Source: Pontibacter aydingkolensis (lineage in GTDB: Bacteria > Bacteroidota > Bacteroidia > Cytophagales > Hymenobacteraceae). Taken from it: a stretch of DNA of 64,000 bases. The stretch lies in NCBI RefSeq assembly GCF_019443125.1, contig NZ_JAHYXK010000002.1, forward strand, positions 1 through 64,000, in the 5' to 3' direction. The position numbers and the translations under genes were made by a program. Every line of letters starts with the position of its first letter. The stretch's first letter is position 1. Below are positions 1 through 8,908 of this stretch, in pieces. The notes under the pieces are model-generated. The model was not told the DNA's origin, ran no database searches, and saw nothing but the letters and a program-made list of their open reading frames with translations.

Positions 1-240
1 GGTCTGCCGGTGCACGCCCGTTACCTGCCCGATGTCACGAATGCCCGCGTTTCGCACCAGCATCCGCAGCACCAGGGCTTTCGTCTCTGGCCTGCAGCCC
101 GCTTTCTGATAGGTGTGCTGGAACTGCTTTTGGCAGCCACGGCACAGGAAATTCTGCTTGCCCGTGCACTTTACCCCGTTTTTCACTACTTTCACACTGT
201 GGCAGTAGGGGCAGTTTATCTGGATAGTTATCTCGCACAT
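1..240 (-). CDS. IS1-family InsA-like transposase N-terminus (partial)
   Basis: The reverse strand from the ATG at 240 reads as an 80-residue open frame running off the window. It begins MCEITIQINCPYCHS and has a zinc ribbon with two cysteine pairs (CPYC about residue 10, CRGC about residue 34), then a basic helix-turn-helix-like part ending GVHRQT. This is the layout of the IS1 InsA DNA-binding subunit, which regulates the element and, after frameshifting, forms the N-terminus of the InsAB' transposase. The catalytic InsB part would lie beyond the left edge. The family call rests on recognising the zinc-ribbon sequence; completeness of the element cannot be judged. Confidence 0.85.
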   Translation of the reverse strand, partial: MCEITIQINCPYCHSVKVVKNGVKCTGKQNFLCRGCQKQFQHTYQKAGCRPETKALVLRMLVRNAGIRDIGQVTGVHRQT

Positions 241-604
241 AACTTCCTGTAAACACCCTTGCTGTCATACTTATTCCAATATCATACATTGTAGACCACA
301 ACCAAAAATTATAACGCCTGTTACATCTTATTGTGGGGTTCTGTTAAAGAATTCAGCCGGAGAGCCCTTCGGGACTCTATTTCATTTCGATCTTAAACGC
401 TGCCAGGAACGCACTTCTGACTTTCCTTTACTTGAGGCCGCAGCCAGGTTGCTTTACCCTCATATATCATCTGAATAAATTCATGCTTTATAATGGCTGA
501 AGTTACAGGCAGGGTAAAACCTTGTCAGCTAGCCAACACATACTTAGTTATACCTTCAGATTTATACTTATACTTGCTGGCAACTAAAACCAAACCCGCT
601 ATAT
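241..604. other. Intergenic region between the IS1-type gene and purN
   Basis: No gene is supported here. The IS end must lie in the first part of this stretch (IS1 insA starts within about 100 bp of the element end), possibly near 335-350 where ggttctgtta occurs, but no partner inverted repeat is visible in the window. The right end carries the purN promoter candidate. Confidence 0.4.
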
Positions 605-607
605 TTG
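600..607 (+). promoter_or_regulatory. Candidate Bacteroidetes -7 promoter element of purN
   Basis: TATATTTG matches the Bacteroidetes -7 consensus TAnnTTTG exactly. The nearest upstream TTG (574-576) is 23 bp away, slightly more than the usual 19-21, so the -33 part is weak. A start site near 613 would exclude the TTG at 605 as the purN start codon. Confidence 0.4.
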
Positions 608-631
608 CAGCTTCAATGCAAGCTTATACTT

Positions 632-1225
632 TTGGAACGACCAGATAAGAAGAATATAGTCATTTTCGCTTCCGGATCAGGGAGCAATGCGCAGCGCCTG
701 CTCGAGCACTTTGAGCACCACCCGCAAATACGCGTGGCCGCCCTGTTCTCCAACAACCCGAAAGCCTATGCCCTTAAAAGAGCCGAGACCTACCACGTCC
801 CGGCTCTTTTGTTTTCAAGGGATGAGTTTTATAATTCCACTAAAGTACTGGAGCAGGTAAAGCAATTTAACCCTGATCTGATCGTGCTGGCTGGCTTTCT
901 TTGGCTGGTACCGCAAAACCTTCTGCACGCCTTCCCGAATAAGATCATCAACATACACCCTGCTTTGCTACCAAAGTATGGTGGCAAAGGCATGCATGGC
1001 ATAAATGTACACACCGCTGTGGTTCAGGCTGGCGAGGCACAATCAGGTATAACTATACACCGTGTAAACGAAGAGTATGACAAAGGGGCATTTATACTTC
1101 AGGAGTATTGCCCGGTACTACCCGACGATACCCCTGAAGAGCTGGCTGCGCGCGTACTGCAGTTGGAGCACAAGTATTTGCCTGAAGTAGTAGAAAAACT
1201 GCTACTGGAAAAAGACGAACTATAG
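632..1225 (+). CDS. purN: Phosphoribosylglycinamide formyltransferase
   Basis: GAR transformylase moves a formyl group from 10-formyl-THF to glycinamide ribonucleotide in de novo purine synthesis. Seen: the phosphate-binding motif SGSGSN close to the N-terminus, and catalytic residues in the order expected for the family (Asn and His of INIHPALLP near residues 107 and 109, Asp of EEYDKGA near 150). Length is about 197 residues, normal for PurN. The frame is open from 605, but both early starts are TTG. The 605 codon overlaps a -7 box, so TTG 632 is preferred; this choice is uncertain. purH follows 30 bp later on the same strand, suggesting co-transcription. Confidence 0.93.
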   Translation: MERPDKKNIVIFASGSGSNAQRLLEHFEHHPQIRVAALFSNNPKAYALKRAETYHVPALLFSRDEFYNSTKVLEQVKQFNPDLIVLAGFLWLVPQNLLHAFPNKIINIHPALLPKYGGKGMHGINVHTAVVQAGEAQSGITIHRVNEEYDKGAFILQEYCPVLPDDTPEELAARVLQLEHKYLPEVVEKLLLEKDEL

Positions 1226-1255
1226 AAATCAACCATCAACCCATACAAGCAACCC

Positions 1256-2779
1256 ATGCAACCAGTCCAAATTAAATCAGCGCTTATTTCGGTATATTAT
1301 AAAGACCGTCTGGAGCCATTAGTAGAGCTTCTGAAACAGCACAACGTAACTATATACTCTACAGGTGGCACACAGGCTTTCCTGGAGGAACAAGGTGCTG
1401 AGGTAGTAGCCGTAGAAGATCTTACTGATTACCCGTCTATTTTCGGAGGCCGTGTAAAGACCCTTCACCCAAAAGTGTTCGGGGGTATACTACACCGCCG
1501 CGACAACGAAAGCGATATTTCAGAGCGTGAAAAATTTGATATCCCGCCAATCGATTTGGTTATTGTTGACCTGTACCCATTCGAGGAAACTGTTGCATCC
1601 GGTGCTTCTGAGGCTGACATCATTGAGAAAATAGACATTGGCGGCATTTCGCTTATCCGTGCAGCTGCCAAAAACTTTAAAGATGTGCTGATCGTGTCGT
1701 CCAGAGAGCAGTACGATGACGTGATAAGACTACTGCAGGAAAAGAATGGCTCTACTGATTTGGAAGATCGCAAGCGTTTTGCTACCAAGGCGTTCGACGT
1801 ATCATCTCACTACGACACGCACATTTTCAACTACCTGAACGCCGGCAACGAAGAGCAGCCATTCAAGCAAAGTGTGCGTGAGTCAACGCCACTGCGCTAC
1901 GGTGAAAACCCGCATCAGAAAGGCACATTCTATGGCAAGCTAGACGAGCTATTTGAGCAACTGAACGGCAAGCAACTCTCTTACAACAACCTGGTTGATG
2001 TGGATGCCGCTGTTGCCCTGGCCGCTGAGTTTGACGAGCCGGTTGTAGCCATACTGAAGCATACTAACGCCTGCGGTTGCGCCACCGGCGAAACCATAAA
2101 AGACGCTTACTTAAATGCATTATCTTCTGACCCGGTATCTGCCTTTGGAGGTGTTATCATTGCTAACAGAAGTATAGACATGGCTGCCGCCGAAGAATTG
2201 AACAAACTTTTCTTTGAGGTATTAATTGCTCCATCTTTTGATGCTGATGCATTAGACTTGCTTAAGACAAAGAAAAACCGCATACTGCTGAAGCAGAATG
2301 AGGTGGAAATGCCGACAAAACAGTTCAAGACTCTACTAAACGGGGTAATTGAGCAGGACAAAGATTTGGCAACCGAAACAGAAGCCGACTTTAAAACCGC
2401 TACCAAACGCGAGCCAACTGCTGAAGAGAAAAAGGCACTGGTGTTCGCAGCCAAAGTTTGCAAGCACACCAAGTCAAACACTATCGTATTGGCCACAGAT
2501 AAAATGATGTTCTCGAGTGGCGTTGGTCAGACTTCCAGAGTAGATGCCCTGCGCCAGGCCATAGAGAAAGCCAATAGCTTCGGCTTTGACTTAACGAAAA
2601 CTGTGATGGCGTCGGATGCTTTCTTCCCTTTCCCGGATTGCGTGGAGATTGCTGACAAAGCAGGTATAAAAGCTGTAGTTCAGCCAAGTGGCTCTATCAA
2701 AGACCAGGACTCAATTGACTATTGCGACGCACATGGAATGGCCATGGTGATGACTGGAGTTCGCCATTTTAAACATTAA
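1256..2779 (+). CDS. purH: Bifunctional AICAR transformylase/IMP cyclohydrolase
   Basis: Catalyses the last two steps of IMP synthesis, formylation of AICAR and ring closure. The N-terminal IMP cyclohydrolase domain (MGS-like fold, about residues 1-150) shows STGGTQ near 35 and KTLHPK at 68-73. The AICAR transformylase domain shows LRYGENPHQ near 213 and the catalytic Lys-His in AILKHTNACGC near 265. At 507 residues it has the expected length. It sits directly after purN and is closed by a strong intrinsic terminator. In this lineage the purine pair lies just upstream of the rod-shape operon. Confidence 0.97.
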   Translation: MQPVQIKSALISVYYKDRLEPLVELLKQHNVTIYSTGGTQAFLEEQGAEVVAVEDLTDYPSIFGGRVKTLHPKVFGGILHRRDNESDISEREKFDIPPIDLVIVDLYPFEETVASGASEADIIEKIDIGGISLIRAAAKNFKDVLIVSSREQYDDVIRLLQEKNGSTDLEDRKRFATKAFDVSSHYDTHIFNYLNAGNEEQPFKQSVRESTPLRYGENPHQKGTFYGKLDELFEQLNGKQLSYNNLVDVDAAVALAAEFDEPVVAILKHTNACGCATGETIKDAYLNALSSDPVSAFGGVIIANRSIDMAAAEELNKLFFEVLIAPSFDADALDLLKTKKNRILLKQNEVEMPTKQFKTLLNGVIEQDKDLATETEADFKTATKREPTAEEKKALVFAAKVCKHTKSNTIVLATDKMMFSSGVGQTSRVDALRQAIEKANSFGFDLTKTVMASDAFFPFPDCVEIADKAGIKAVVQPSGSIKDQDSIDYCDAHGMAMVMTGVRHFKH

Positions 2780-2802
2780 TTCTCACCTTATACAATAACC
2801 CC

Positions 2803-2834
2803 AAAGCCCCGGCACTTTTAAGCTGGGGCTTTTT
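2803..2834 (+). terminator. Intrinsic terminator after purH
   Basis: AAAGCCCCGGC pairs with GCTGGGGCTTT (one G-T wobble) around an 8-nt loop and runs into a T-tract ending at 2834. It starts 24 bp after the purH stop. Confidence 0.88.
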
Positions 2835-3322
2835 ACTTTACTGCAAATTGAGTTATAGTTTTATACTTACAGTCCATCAGCGAACAGTCAGTGACTTGTT
2901 TCTACGAAAACAGAATTTAGAGATTTGAGAGTTAGAGGATTTCTGGCAACTATAAAACTATAGCTTGCAGGCAAAAATATAAACCCTGACTCAAGCTACA
3001 CCAGATCCCTATACTCCGTCCGGTATAACAGAATAAAACTGTAATATTATTACAATCTCTCTACAAACACCCCGAATTACAAAAAGTGTACAGGCAACTA
3101 TACTCCTACTCTAACTCAATTTATACTTAAAGCAAACGTTATACCCCTGAAAAACAGCAACAGACGGGCTTTTTCAAACTTAAATCGTAAAAACACACCC
3201 CTATACTAGTAGTACACTATAAATTCTATTTAAAATCACTAATTTTGCGGCGGGTTTATACTTAATATTTATAGTATATTTGAAATATAACAAGGGCTAC
3301 CGCACGCCCGCACATATATAAA
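2835..3322. other. AT-rich intergenic region upstream of mreB
   Basis: About 490 bp without a convincing ORF. It holds many copies of the TATACTT/AAGTATA 7-mer and two exact TAnnTTTG boxes close to mreB (3240-3247 and 3275-3282). No riboswitch or RNA gene was recognised. Confidence 0.5.
3275..3282 (+). promoter_or_regulatory. Candidate -7 box of the mreB operon
   Basis: TATATTTG fits TAnnTTTG and lies 41 bp before the mreB ATG. A second fit, TAATTTTG, is at 3240-3247. Neither has a TTG at ideal -33 spacing, so which one is used is open. Confidence 0.4.
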
Positions 3323-4348
3323 ATGGGACTTTTCAATTTTCTTACAAGTGATATAGCGATTGACCTGGGTACGGCAAATACCCTGATCATCCATAACGAT
3401 AAAATTGTAGTAGACGAGCCTTCGATTATTGCAGTAGACCGCACAACGGGCAGAGTGCTTGCTATTGGCCGCAACGCCATGCAGATGCACGAAAAAACCC
3501 ACGAAAACATCAAAACCATTCGCCCGCTGAAAGATGGTGTAATTGCCGACTTCCACGCTGCCGAAGAAATGATCCGCGGCATGATCAAGATGATTGACAC
3601 AGGCCGCCGTTTGTTTCAGCCATCGCACCGCATGGTAATTTGTATTCCGTCGGGTATCACAGAAGTTGAGAAACGTGCCGTACGTGACTCTGCACAACAC
3701 GCCGGAGCCAAGGAAGTATGGATGATACAGGAGCCAATGGCAGCAGCTATCGGTATTGGTATTGACGTGGAACAGCCTATCGGCTCTATGATCGTGGATA
3801 TCGGGGGTGGTACGACAGAGATTGCAGTAATTGCGCTTTCCGGTATCGTATGCGACCAGTCTATCCGTATTGCCGGTGACGTATTCACAAAAGATATCCT
3901 GGATTATATGCGCCGCCAGCACAACCTGCTGATCGGGGAGCGTTCTGCCGAGAAGATCAAAATTGAAGTAGGCGCCGCACTTACAGATATCGAAAACCCG
4001 CCAGCAGATTATGAGATCCGTGGCCGCGACCTGATGACCGGTATTCCGAAAGTTATCAAGGTAACTTACCAGGAAATTGCCATTGCCCTGGATAAATCTG
4101 TTTCTAAAATAGAAGAGGCTGTTTTAAAGGCGCTTGAGATTGCACCCCCTGAGCTTTCTGCTGATATTTACGACAACGGTATTCACCTGACAGGCGGTGG
4201 TGCGATGCTGCGCGGTTTAGACAAGCGTTTAGCTGCCAAAACCAAGTTACCGATTCATATTGCAGAGGATCCACTTAGAGCCGTAGTGCGCGGCACAGGT
4301 GCAGCCATCAAAAATATCGAAGGTTTTAAGAACGTCCTGCTAACCTAA
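3323..4348 (+). CDS. mreB: Rod shape-determining actin homologue MreB
   Basis: Bacterial actin that polymerises on the inner face of the membrane and directs the elongasome. At 341 residues it has the standard length. Seen: phosphate-1 motif DLGTANTLI near residue 14, phosphate-2 motif VDIGGGTTEIAV near 157, and adenosine motif LTGGGAMLRGLD near the C-terminus; the N-terminal hydrophobic stretch MGLFNFL suits membrane contact. It is the first gene of a tightly packed operon with mreC (9 bp gap), mreD, mrdA and rodA, the full core of the rod system. Confidence 0.98.
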   Translation: MGLFNFLTSDIAIDLGTANTLIIHNDKIVVDEPSIIAVDRTTGRVLAIGRNAMQMHEKTHENIKTIRPLKDGVIADFHAAEEMIRGMIKMIDTGRRLFQPSHRMVICIPSGITEVEKRAVRDSAQHAGAKEVWMIQEPMAAAIGIGIDVEQPIGSMIVDIGGGTTEIAVIALSGIVCDQSIRIAGDVFTKDILDYMRRQHNLLIGERSAEKIKIEVGAALTDIENPPADYEIRGRDLMTGIPKVIKVTYQEIAIALDKSVSKIEEAVLKALEIAPPELSADIYDNGIHLTGGGAMLRGLDKRLAAKTKLPIHIAEDPLRAVVRGTGAAIKNIEGFKNVLLT

Positions 4349-4357
4349 AAGGACTAA

Positions 4358-5224
4358 ATGCGGAATCTATTTGCTTTTATTTACCGGTTCCGTGCATTCC
4401 TGGTATTTGTACTGCTGGAGGTACTGTGCGTTTTCATGATCGTGCACTATAACACGTATCAGGGCGCAGCCTTTTTTAACTCAGCAAACAAATACATTGG
4501 GGAGGTACTAGAGTTCCAGAGCGGTATTACCGATTATTTCAGGCTAACGAACGTAAACAGTACGTTGGCCCGGGAAAATGCCGTGCTGCGCCAGGAACTG
4601 TTACAGTACCGCAAAGCAGCCCTCATTGACAGTGCCAGCACGCTGGATACCACCTTCTTTGCAAACACGGATACCTTAAAGCAGCGTCCTTTTATACTTC
4701 ATGCAGGCCGTGTGATTAATAACTCTGTTCGCCGTACCAATAATACACTGACACTGGCCATTGGCACGGAAGACGGTGTAGAACCAGGTATGGGCGTTAT
4801 AGCCAGCAATGGGGTTGTAGGCCGTATAAAAACTGTTTCCAAAAATTACTCAACGGCAACATCGCTGCTGCACTCGCAAATGCTGATCTCTGCCAAAATT
4901 AAAAAGAATAATACCTTCGGCACCATAAAATGGACCGGAGGAGACTATCGTACTGCGCTGCTGGACTATGTACCGCTACACATAGAGCCCGCCAAAGGAG
5001 ACACAATAGTAACCAGCGGCTATAACACCGTTTTCCCGGAAGGTATTATGGTAGGCACCATAAGCTCAATCGCCAAAGAGCCGGACAGAAGTTTTTATAC
5101 CATAAGAGTAAAGCTGGCAGTCGACTTTGCGCAGCTTTCTTATGTTTATGTAGTAGAAAACACGCAAAAAGAGGAGCGCGAAGAGTTAGAACAAAACGCA
5201 GGTATACTTCCAGATGAAGACTAG
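4358..5224 (+). CDS. mreC: Rod shape-determining protein MreC
   Basis: Bitopic elongasome protein linking MreB to the periplasmic PBP2/RodA machine. Seen: one N-terminal membrane helix (about residues 8-28), a coiled-coil stretch rich in Leu/Glu/Arg around 55-85, and the beta-rich MreC domain with GVEPGMGVIASNGVVGRIK near the middle. The acidic C-terminus (EEREELEQNAG) is cytoplasmic-like in charge but follows the periplasmic domain. The 288-residue length fits. Its last 11 bases overlap mreD, implying translational coupling. Confidence 0.96.
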   Translation: MRNLFAFIYRFRAFLVFVLLEVLCVFMIVHYNTYQGAAFFNSANKYIGEVLEFQSGITDYFRLTNVNSTLARENAVLRQELLQYRKAALIDSASTLDTTFFANTDTLKQRPFILHAGRVINNSVRRTNNTLTLAIGTEDGVEPGMGVIASNGVVGRIKTVSKNYSTATSLLHSQMLISAKIKKNNTFGTIKWTGGDYRTALLDYVPLHIEPAKGDTIVTSGYNTVFPEGIMVGTISSIAKEPDRSFYTIRVKLAVDFAQLSYVYVVENTQKEEREELEQNAGILPDED

Positions 5225-5741
5225 CATTGGCCTAAATAACATTTTGCAGTTTATACTGTTCGTAGCACTACAAATCATGCTGATGGATAACCTGGTGCTT
5301 TACGGCACGGGCTTTTGCTATATATATGTGGCGTTTCTGCTCTTTCTTCCCATAAATATTAACCGGCTGCTGCTGCTTTTCCTAGGTTTTCTGGTAGGCT
5401 TTACTGTAGATATTTTCTACGATACAATGGGCATACATGCGGCCGCCAGTGTGTTGCTTGCCTTTTTGCGGCCATTGCTTTTGAACCTTCTTACACCCCG
5501 CGACGGTTACGACATAAGCGATTCGGTAAACATCCATGTGATGGGCAAAGGCTGGTTCCTGACTTATACTTTTACGCTGCTATTAATACACCATGCAGCA
5601 GTATTTTTTCTGGAAAGGATAAGCTTTGACGATTTTTTACAGACGCTTTTGAAAATTGTACTGAGCGTGGTTTTTACCGGTATAGTGATGATCATACTAC
5701 AGTTACTGTTCTTCTCACCCAAGAGAACGAGTAGAGTTTAA
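5214..5741 (+). CDS. mreD: Rod shape-determining protein MreD
   Basis: Small polytopic inner-membrane protein of the elongasome. The 175 residues form about five hydrophobic segments, with the short charged loop NININRLLLLFLG typical of MreD in the second quarter. It overlaps mreC by 11 bp, and the mrdA start codon follows its stop codon without a spacer. The call rests on hydropathy, length and operon position; MreD sequence itself is poorly conserved. Confidence 0.92.
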   Translation: MKTSIGLNNILQFILFVALQIMLMDNLVLYGTGFCYIYVAFLLFLPININRLLLLFLGFLVGFTVDIFYDTMGIHAAASVLLAFLRPLLLNLLTPRDGYDISDSVNIHVMGKGWFLTYTFTLLLIHHAAVFFLERISFDDFLQTLLKIVLSVVFTGIVMIILQLLFFSPKRTSRV

Positions 5742-7571
5742 ATGAAATACTTAGAAAACAGAAAATACATAATTCAGGGCATTTTCTTATTGGTAGGCGC
5801 CGTATTTGCGCTCCGCCTTTTCTATATACAGGTTGTGGACAGCAGCTACAAGCAAGCCGCCGAGACCAACGCCATCAAAACCATCATCCAGTATCCTTTC
5901 CGGGGACTGATTTACGACCGCAACGGACAGCTGCTGGTACAAAACACTCCTGTTTACGATTTAATGGTGGTACCCAAAGAGGTGAAGCAACTGGATACCC
6001 TGCGCCTAAGCAACCTTTTAGAGTTACCGCTGGATGATGTACGCGAAAGGCTGAAGAAGGCACGCGGCTTCTCTTATGTGCAACCGTCTATTTTTTACCA
6101 GAAGCTTACCACCCAGGATCTTGCCCATATCCAGGATAACCTAATCGACTTTCCAGGCTTTTACATAAATGCCCGTACGGCGCGTGGCTATCCGCACCAG
6201 AGTTTGTCGCATGCACTGGGTTATATTGCTGAGATCAGCCCGAAACAACTCGAAGACAGCACCTACAAAGGTTATCGCCCCGGCGACTATATCGGCAAAA
6301 GCGGAATAGAGCTGGAGTATGAGAAATACCTGATGGGTAAGCGTGGCGTAAAGTATAAGATGGTAAACGTGCGCGGTGTGGAGAAAGGACCATTTAAAGA
6401 AGGCGCCTACGACACCTTATCCATTGCCGGCCAGAACCTGGTTAGCACCATAGACCTGGACTTGCAGGCATACGGCGAAAAACTGATGAATGGCGCCAAA
6501 GGAAGTATAGTAGCTATAGAACCTGCCACCGGTGAGATTCTAGCCTATATCTCTGCCCCTTTCTACGACCCGAACCTGTTTACCGGAAAGGACTACGGCA
6601 AAAATTACATGCAATTACTCCAGGACAAGGACAAAACCATGTTCAACCGCCCTATCATGGCCGACCAGAACCCGCCTGGCTCTATCTTTAAGCTGGTGCA
6701 GGCCCTGATCGCTTTGGAAGATGGCGTAATTACTCCAAAAACGCAGTTTGCGTGTAACAAAGCGCTGGTAAATTGCCACCCACACCCTTCACCACTCGAT
6801 CTTTACGGAGCAGTGCAGCACTCCTGCAACCCTTGGTTCTTCCAGGCTTATAGGCTGCTTCTGAACCAAAATAAGTCTAAGAACACCTTTACAGACACTT
6901 CTATCGGGTTAAAAGACTGGCGTGAGCAGGTACTTACGTTTGGCTTCGGACAGCAATTAGGCATCGATATCCCGGGAGAGAAAAAAGGCATTATTGCATC
7001 TCCGGAGATGTATGATCGCGTGTATGGCAAAAACCGTTGGAAGTACTCTACTATTTATTCGCTAAGTATAGGACAGGGAGAACTGGGGGTAACGCCACTA
7101 CAGATGGCAAATTTTATGGCCATTGTAGCCAACCGTGGCTATTACGTAACGCCACATATTATACGCTCGGTAGGCGAAGACGGCAAACCCCTAAAAGAGT
7201 ACCAGGAACGCCATTATACTTCGGTTACACCGCAGCACTATGAGCCGATTGTGGCAGGTATGGCCGAGGTGGTACGCGCAGGTACAGCACGAAGAGCTAA
7301 TCTGGCGAAAGTAGGGATAGAAGTGTGCGGTAAAACTGGTACAGCTCAAAACCCACAAGGCGCTGACCATGCTGTGTTTGTAGCCTTTGCTCCTAAAGAC
7401 AATCCGAAGATCGCGATCGCAGTTTATGTAGAGCACGGTAAGTGGGGTGGGCAATCTGCCGCGCCTATCGCCGGTTTGATGATAGAGCAGTACCTGACTG
7501 ATACGGTTACGATCAAAGAGCAGGAGAAGTGGGTGCTAAGCCGTGAGTACCTGAACATTAAATCGAAGTAA
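5742..7571 (+). CDS. mrdA: Penicillin-binding protein 2, peptidoglycan transpeptidase
   Basis: Class B PBP that cross-links new glycan strands during elongation with RodA. Seen: N-terminal membrane anchor (about residues 8-28), dimerisation domain with FRGLIYDRNGQLLV, then the transpeptidase with all three active-site motifs: SIFK (nucleophile Ser314, Lys317), SCN at 361-363 and KTG at 531-533. Length 609 is normal. It begins directly after the mreD stop and is followed 3 bp later by rodA. Confidence 0.97.
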   Translation: MKYLENRKYIIQGIFLLVGAVFALRLFYIQVVDSSYKQAAETNAIKTIIQYPFRGLIYDRNGQLLVQNTPVYDLMVVPKEVKQLDTLRLSNLLELPLDDVRERLKKARGFSYVQPSIFYQKLTTQDLAHIQDNLIDFPGFYINARTARGYPHQSLSHALGYIAEISPKQLEDSTYKGYRPGDYIGKSGIELEYEKYLMGKRGVKYKMVNVRGVEKGPFKEGAYDTLSIAGQNLVSTIDLDLQAYGEKLMNGAKGSIVAIEPATGEILAYISAPFYDPNLFTGKDYGKNYMQLLQDKDKTMFNRPIMADQNPPGSIFKLVQALIALEDGVITPKTQFACNKALVNCHPHPSPLDLYGAVQHSCNPWFFQAYRLLLNQNKSKNTFTDTSIGLKDWREQVLTFGFGQQLGIDIPGEKKGIIASPEMYDRVYGKNRWKYSTIYSLSIGQGELGVTPLQMANFMAIVANRGYYVTPHIIRSVGEDGKPLKEYQERHYTSVTPQHYEPIVAGMAEVVRAGTARRANLAKVGIEVCGKTGTAQNPQGADHAVFVAFAPKDNPKIAIAVYVEHGKWGGQSAAPIAGLMIEQYLTDTVTIKEQEKWVLSREYLNIKSK

Positions 7572-7574
7572 GCC

Positions 7575-8900
7575 ATGGGTGCAGAGCAGCAAGTTTTACC
7601 AAAGTATAAAGTAGCCACGCGCAGTAGCCACCGCACGCCTAACCTGCTTACCCACCACTTAGACTGGGTAACTATACTACTATACTTCCTACTTGTAGCG
7701 ATGGGCTGGATGAACATTTATGCCGCTGTTTACAGTCCCGATAATATTGTAAACATCTTTAGCATGGACATCAACTCAGGTAAGCAGCTGCTATGGATCG
7801 GTCTTGCTCTTATCCTGATATTGGTTATCCTGATCGTTGATTACAAAGTATACGAACACCTGGCATACCCAATTTACGGGGGAATCATACTTTTGCTATT
7901 GGTTACGCTTGTTATCGCAAAACCAATAGCAGGCTCCAGATCGTGGCTCGACCTTGGAGGAGGCATACGTTTACAACCTGCAGAATTGGCCAAGTTTGCC
8001 ACGGCACTCGCGGTTTCAAAGTATCTGAGCAGCGTAAACCTGCGCCAGCAAAAATTCAAAGACCAGATGGTGTTGGCTGCCATCACCTTTGTGCCGCCGA
8101 TTATCATTGTACTTCAAAATGAAACAGGATCGGCCCTGGTGTTTGGCGCATTTATACTTGCGTTCTTCCGCGAAGGCATGTCGCCGCTTATACTTATAAT
8201 AGGCAGTGTTGCAGCCGCCATATTTATACTTACCCTGCTGGTGCCCAAGCTTTACCTTATTATAGGGGTAATTTTGCTGATGGGAGCGGCTGTGTGGCTT
8301 GATTACCGCCTGATGCGCCGATTAAAAACCATGGTTGCCATGCTTGTTCTTATCGTGGGCATGATCTTCAGCGTGGATTACTTTGTAAACGACATCCTGC
8401 AACCGCACCAGCAAAACCGTATAAAGGCGCTTATAAATCCTGAGGCAGACCCGCTGGGCTATGGCTGGAACGTAACACAATCTAAGATCGCGATAGGTTC
8501 TGGCGGCTTTTGGGGCAAGGGCTTTTTAGAAGGTACTCAGACTAAATTCGACTTTGTACCCGAACAAAGCACCGACTTTATTTTTTGCACGATCGGCGAA
8601 GAACACGGCTGGATAGGAAGTACCGTTCTGCTCGGCTTGTTTGTATTCCTTCTGATCAGGATCGTAAGCATTGCGGAACGGCAGCGCTCTGTATTTGGGC
8701 GCGCATACGGCTATTGTGTAGCCTCTATCATCTTCTTCCACTTTCTGGTTAATGTGGGCATGACCATTGGCCTGGCACCTGTGGTAGGTATCCCGCTGCC
8801 GTTTTTTAGCTATGGAGGTTCGTCATTGTGGTCGTTTACGATACTGCTGTTTATACTTATTGCCCTGGACGCCAACCGCGCCAAAGACTTAGCCAGGTAA
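7575..8900 (+). CDS. rodA: SEDS peptidoglycan glycosyltransferase RodA
   Basis: Polymerises lipid II into glycan strands as the partner of PBP2. It is a polytopic protein of about ten membrane segments with the SEDS signatures: the lipid-II cavity motif QPAELAKFA, and the loop FDFVPEQSTDFIF carrying the essential Asp at residue 334, then PLPFFSYGGSS near the C-terminus. The 441 residues are slightly longer than E. coli RodA, as is usual in Bacteroidetes. Seven copies of TATACTT/AAGTATA fall inside the gene. It closes the operon; the next gene is convergent, 8 bp away. Confidence 0.97.
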   Translation: MGAEQQVLPKYKVATRSSHRTPNLLTHHLDWVTILLYFLLVAMGWMNIYAAVYSPDNIVNIFSMDINSGKQLLWIGLALILILVILIVDYKVYEHLAYPIYGGIILLLLVTLVIAKPIAGSRSWLDLGGGIRLQPAELAKFATALAVSKYLSSVNLRQQKFKDQMVLAAITFVPPIIIVLQNETGSALVFGAFILAFFREGMSPLILIIGSVAAAIFILTLLVPKLYLIIGVILLMGAAVWLDYRLMRRLKTMVAMLVLIVGMIFSVDYFVNDILQPHQQNRIKALINPEADPLGYGWNVTQSKIAIGSGGFWGKGFLEGTQTKFDFVPEQSTDFIFCTIGEEHGWIGSTVLLGLFVFLLIRIVSIAERQRSVFGRAYGYCVASIIFFHFLVNVGMTIGLAPVVGIPLPFFSYGGSSLWSFTILLFILIALDANRAKDLAR

Positions 8901-8908
8901 AACCCCTC

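Noticed and set aside
3269-3922. 217-codon minus-strand ORF opposite mreB
   Set aside because: It lies wholly antisense to a strongly conserved gene and its Cys/His-rich translation has no recognisable features.
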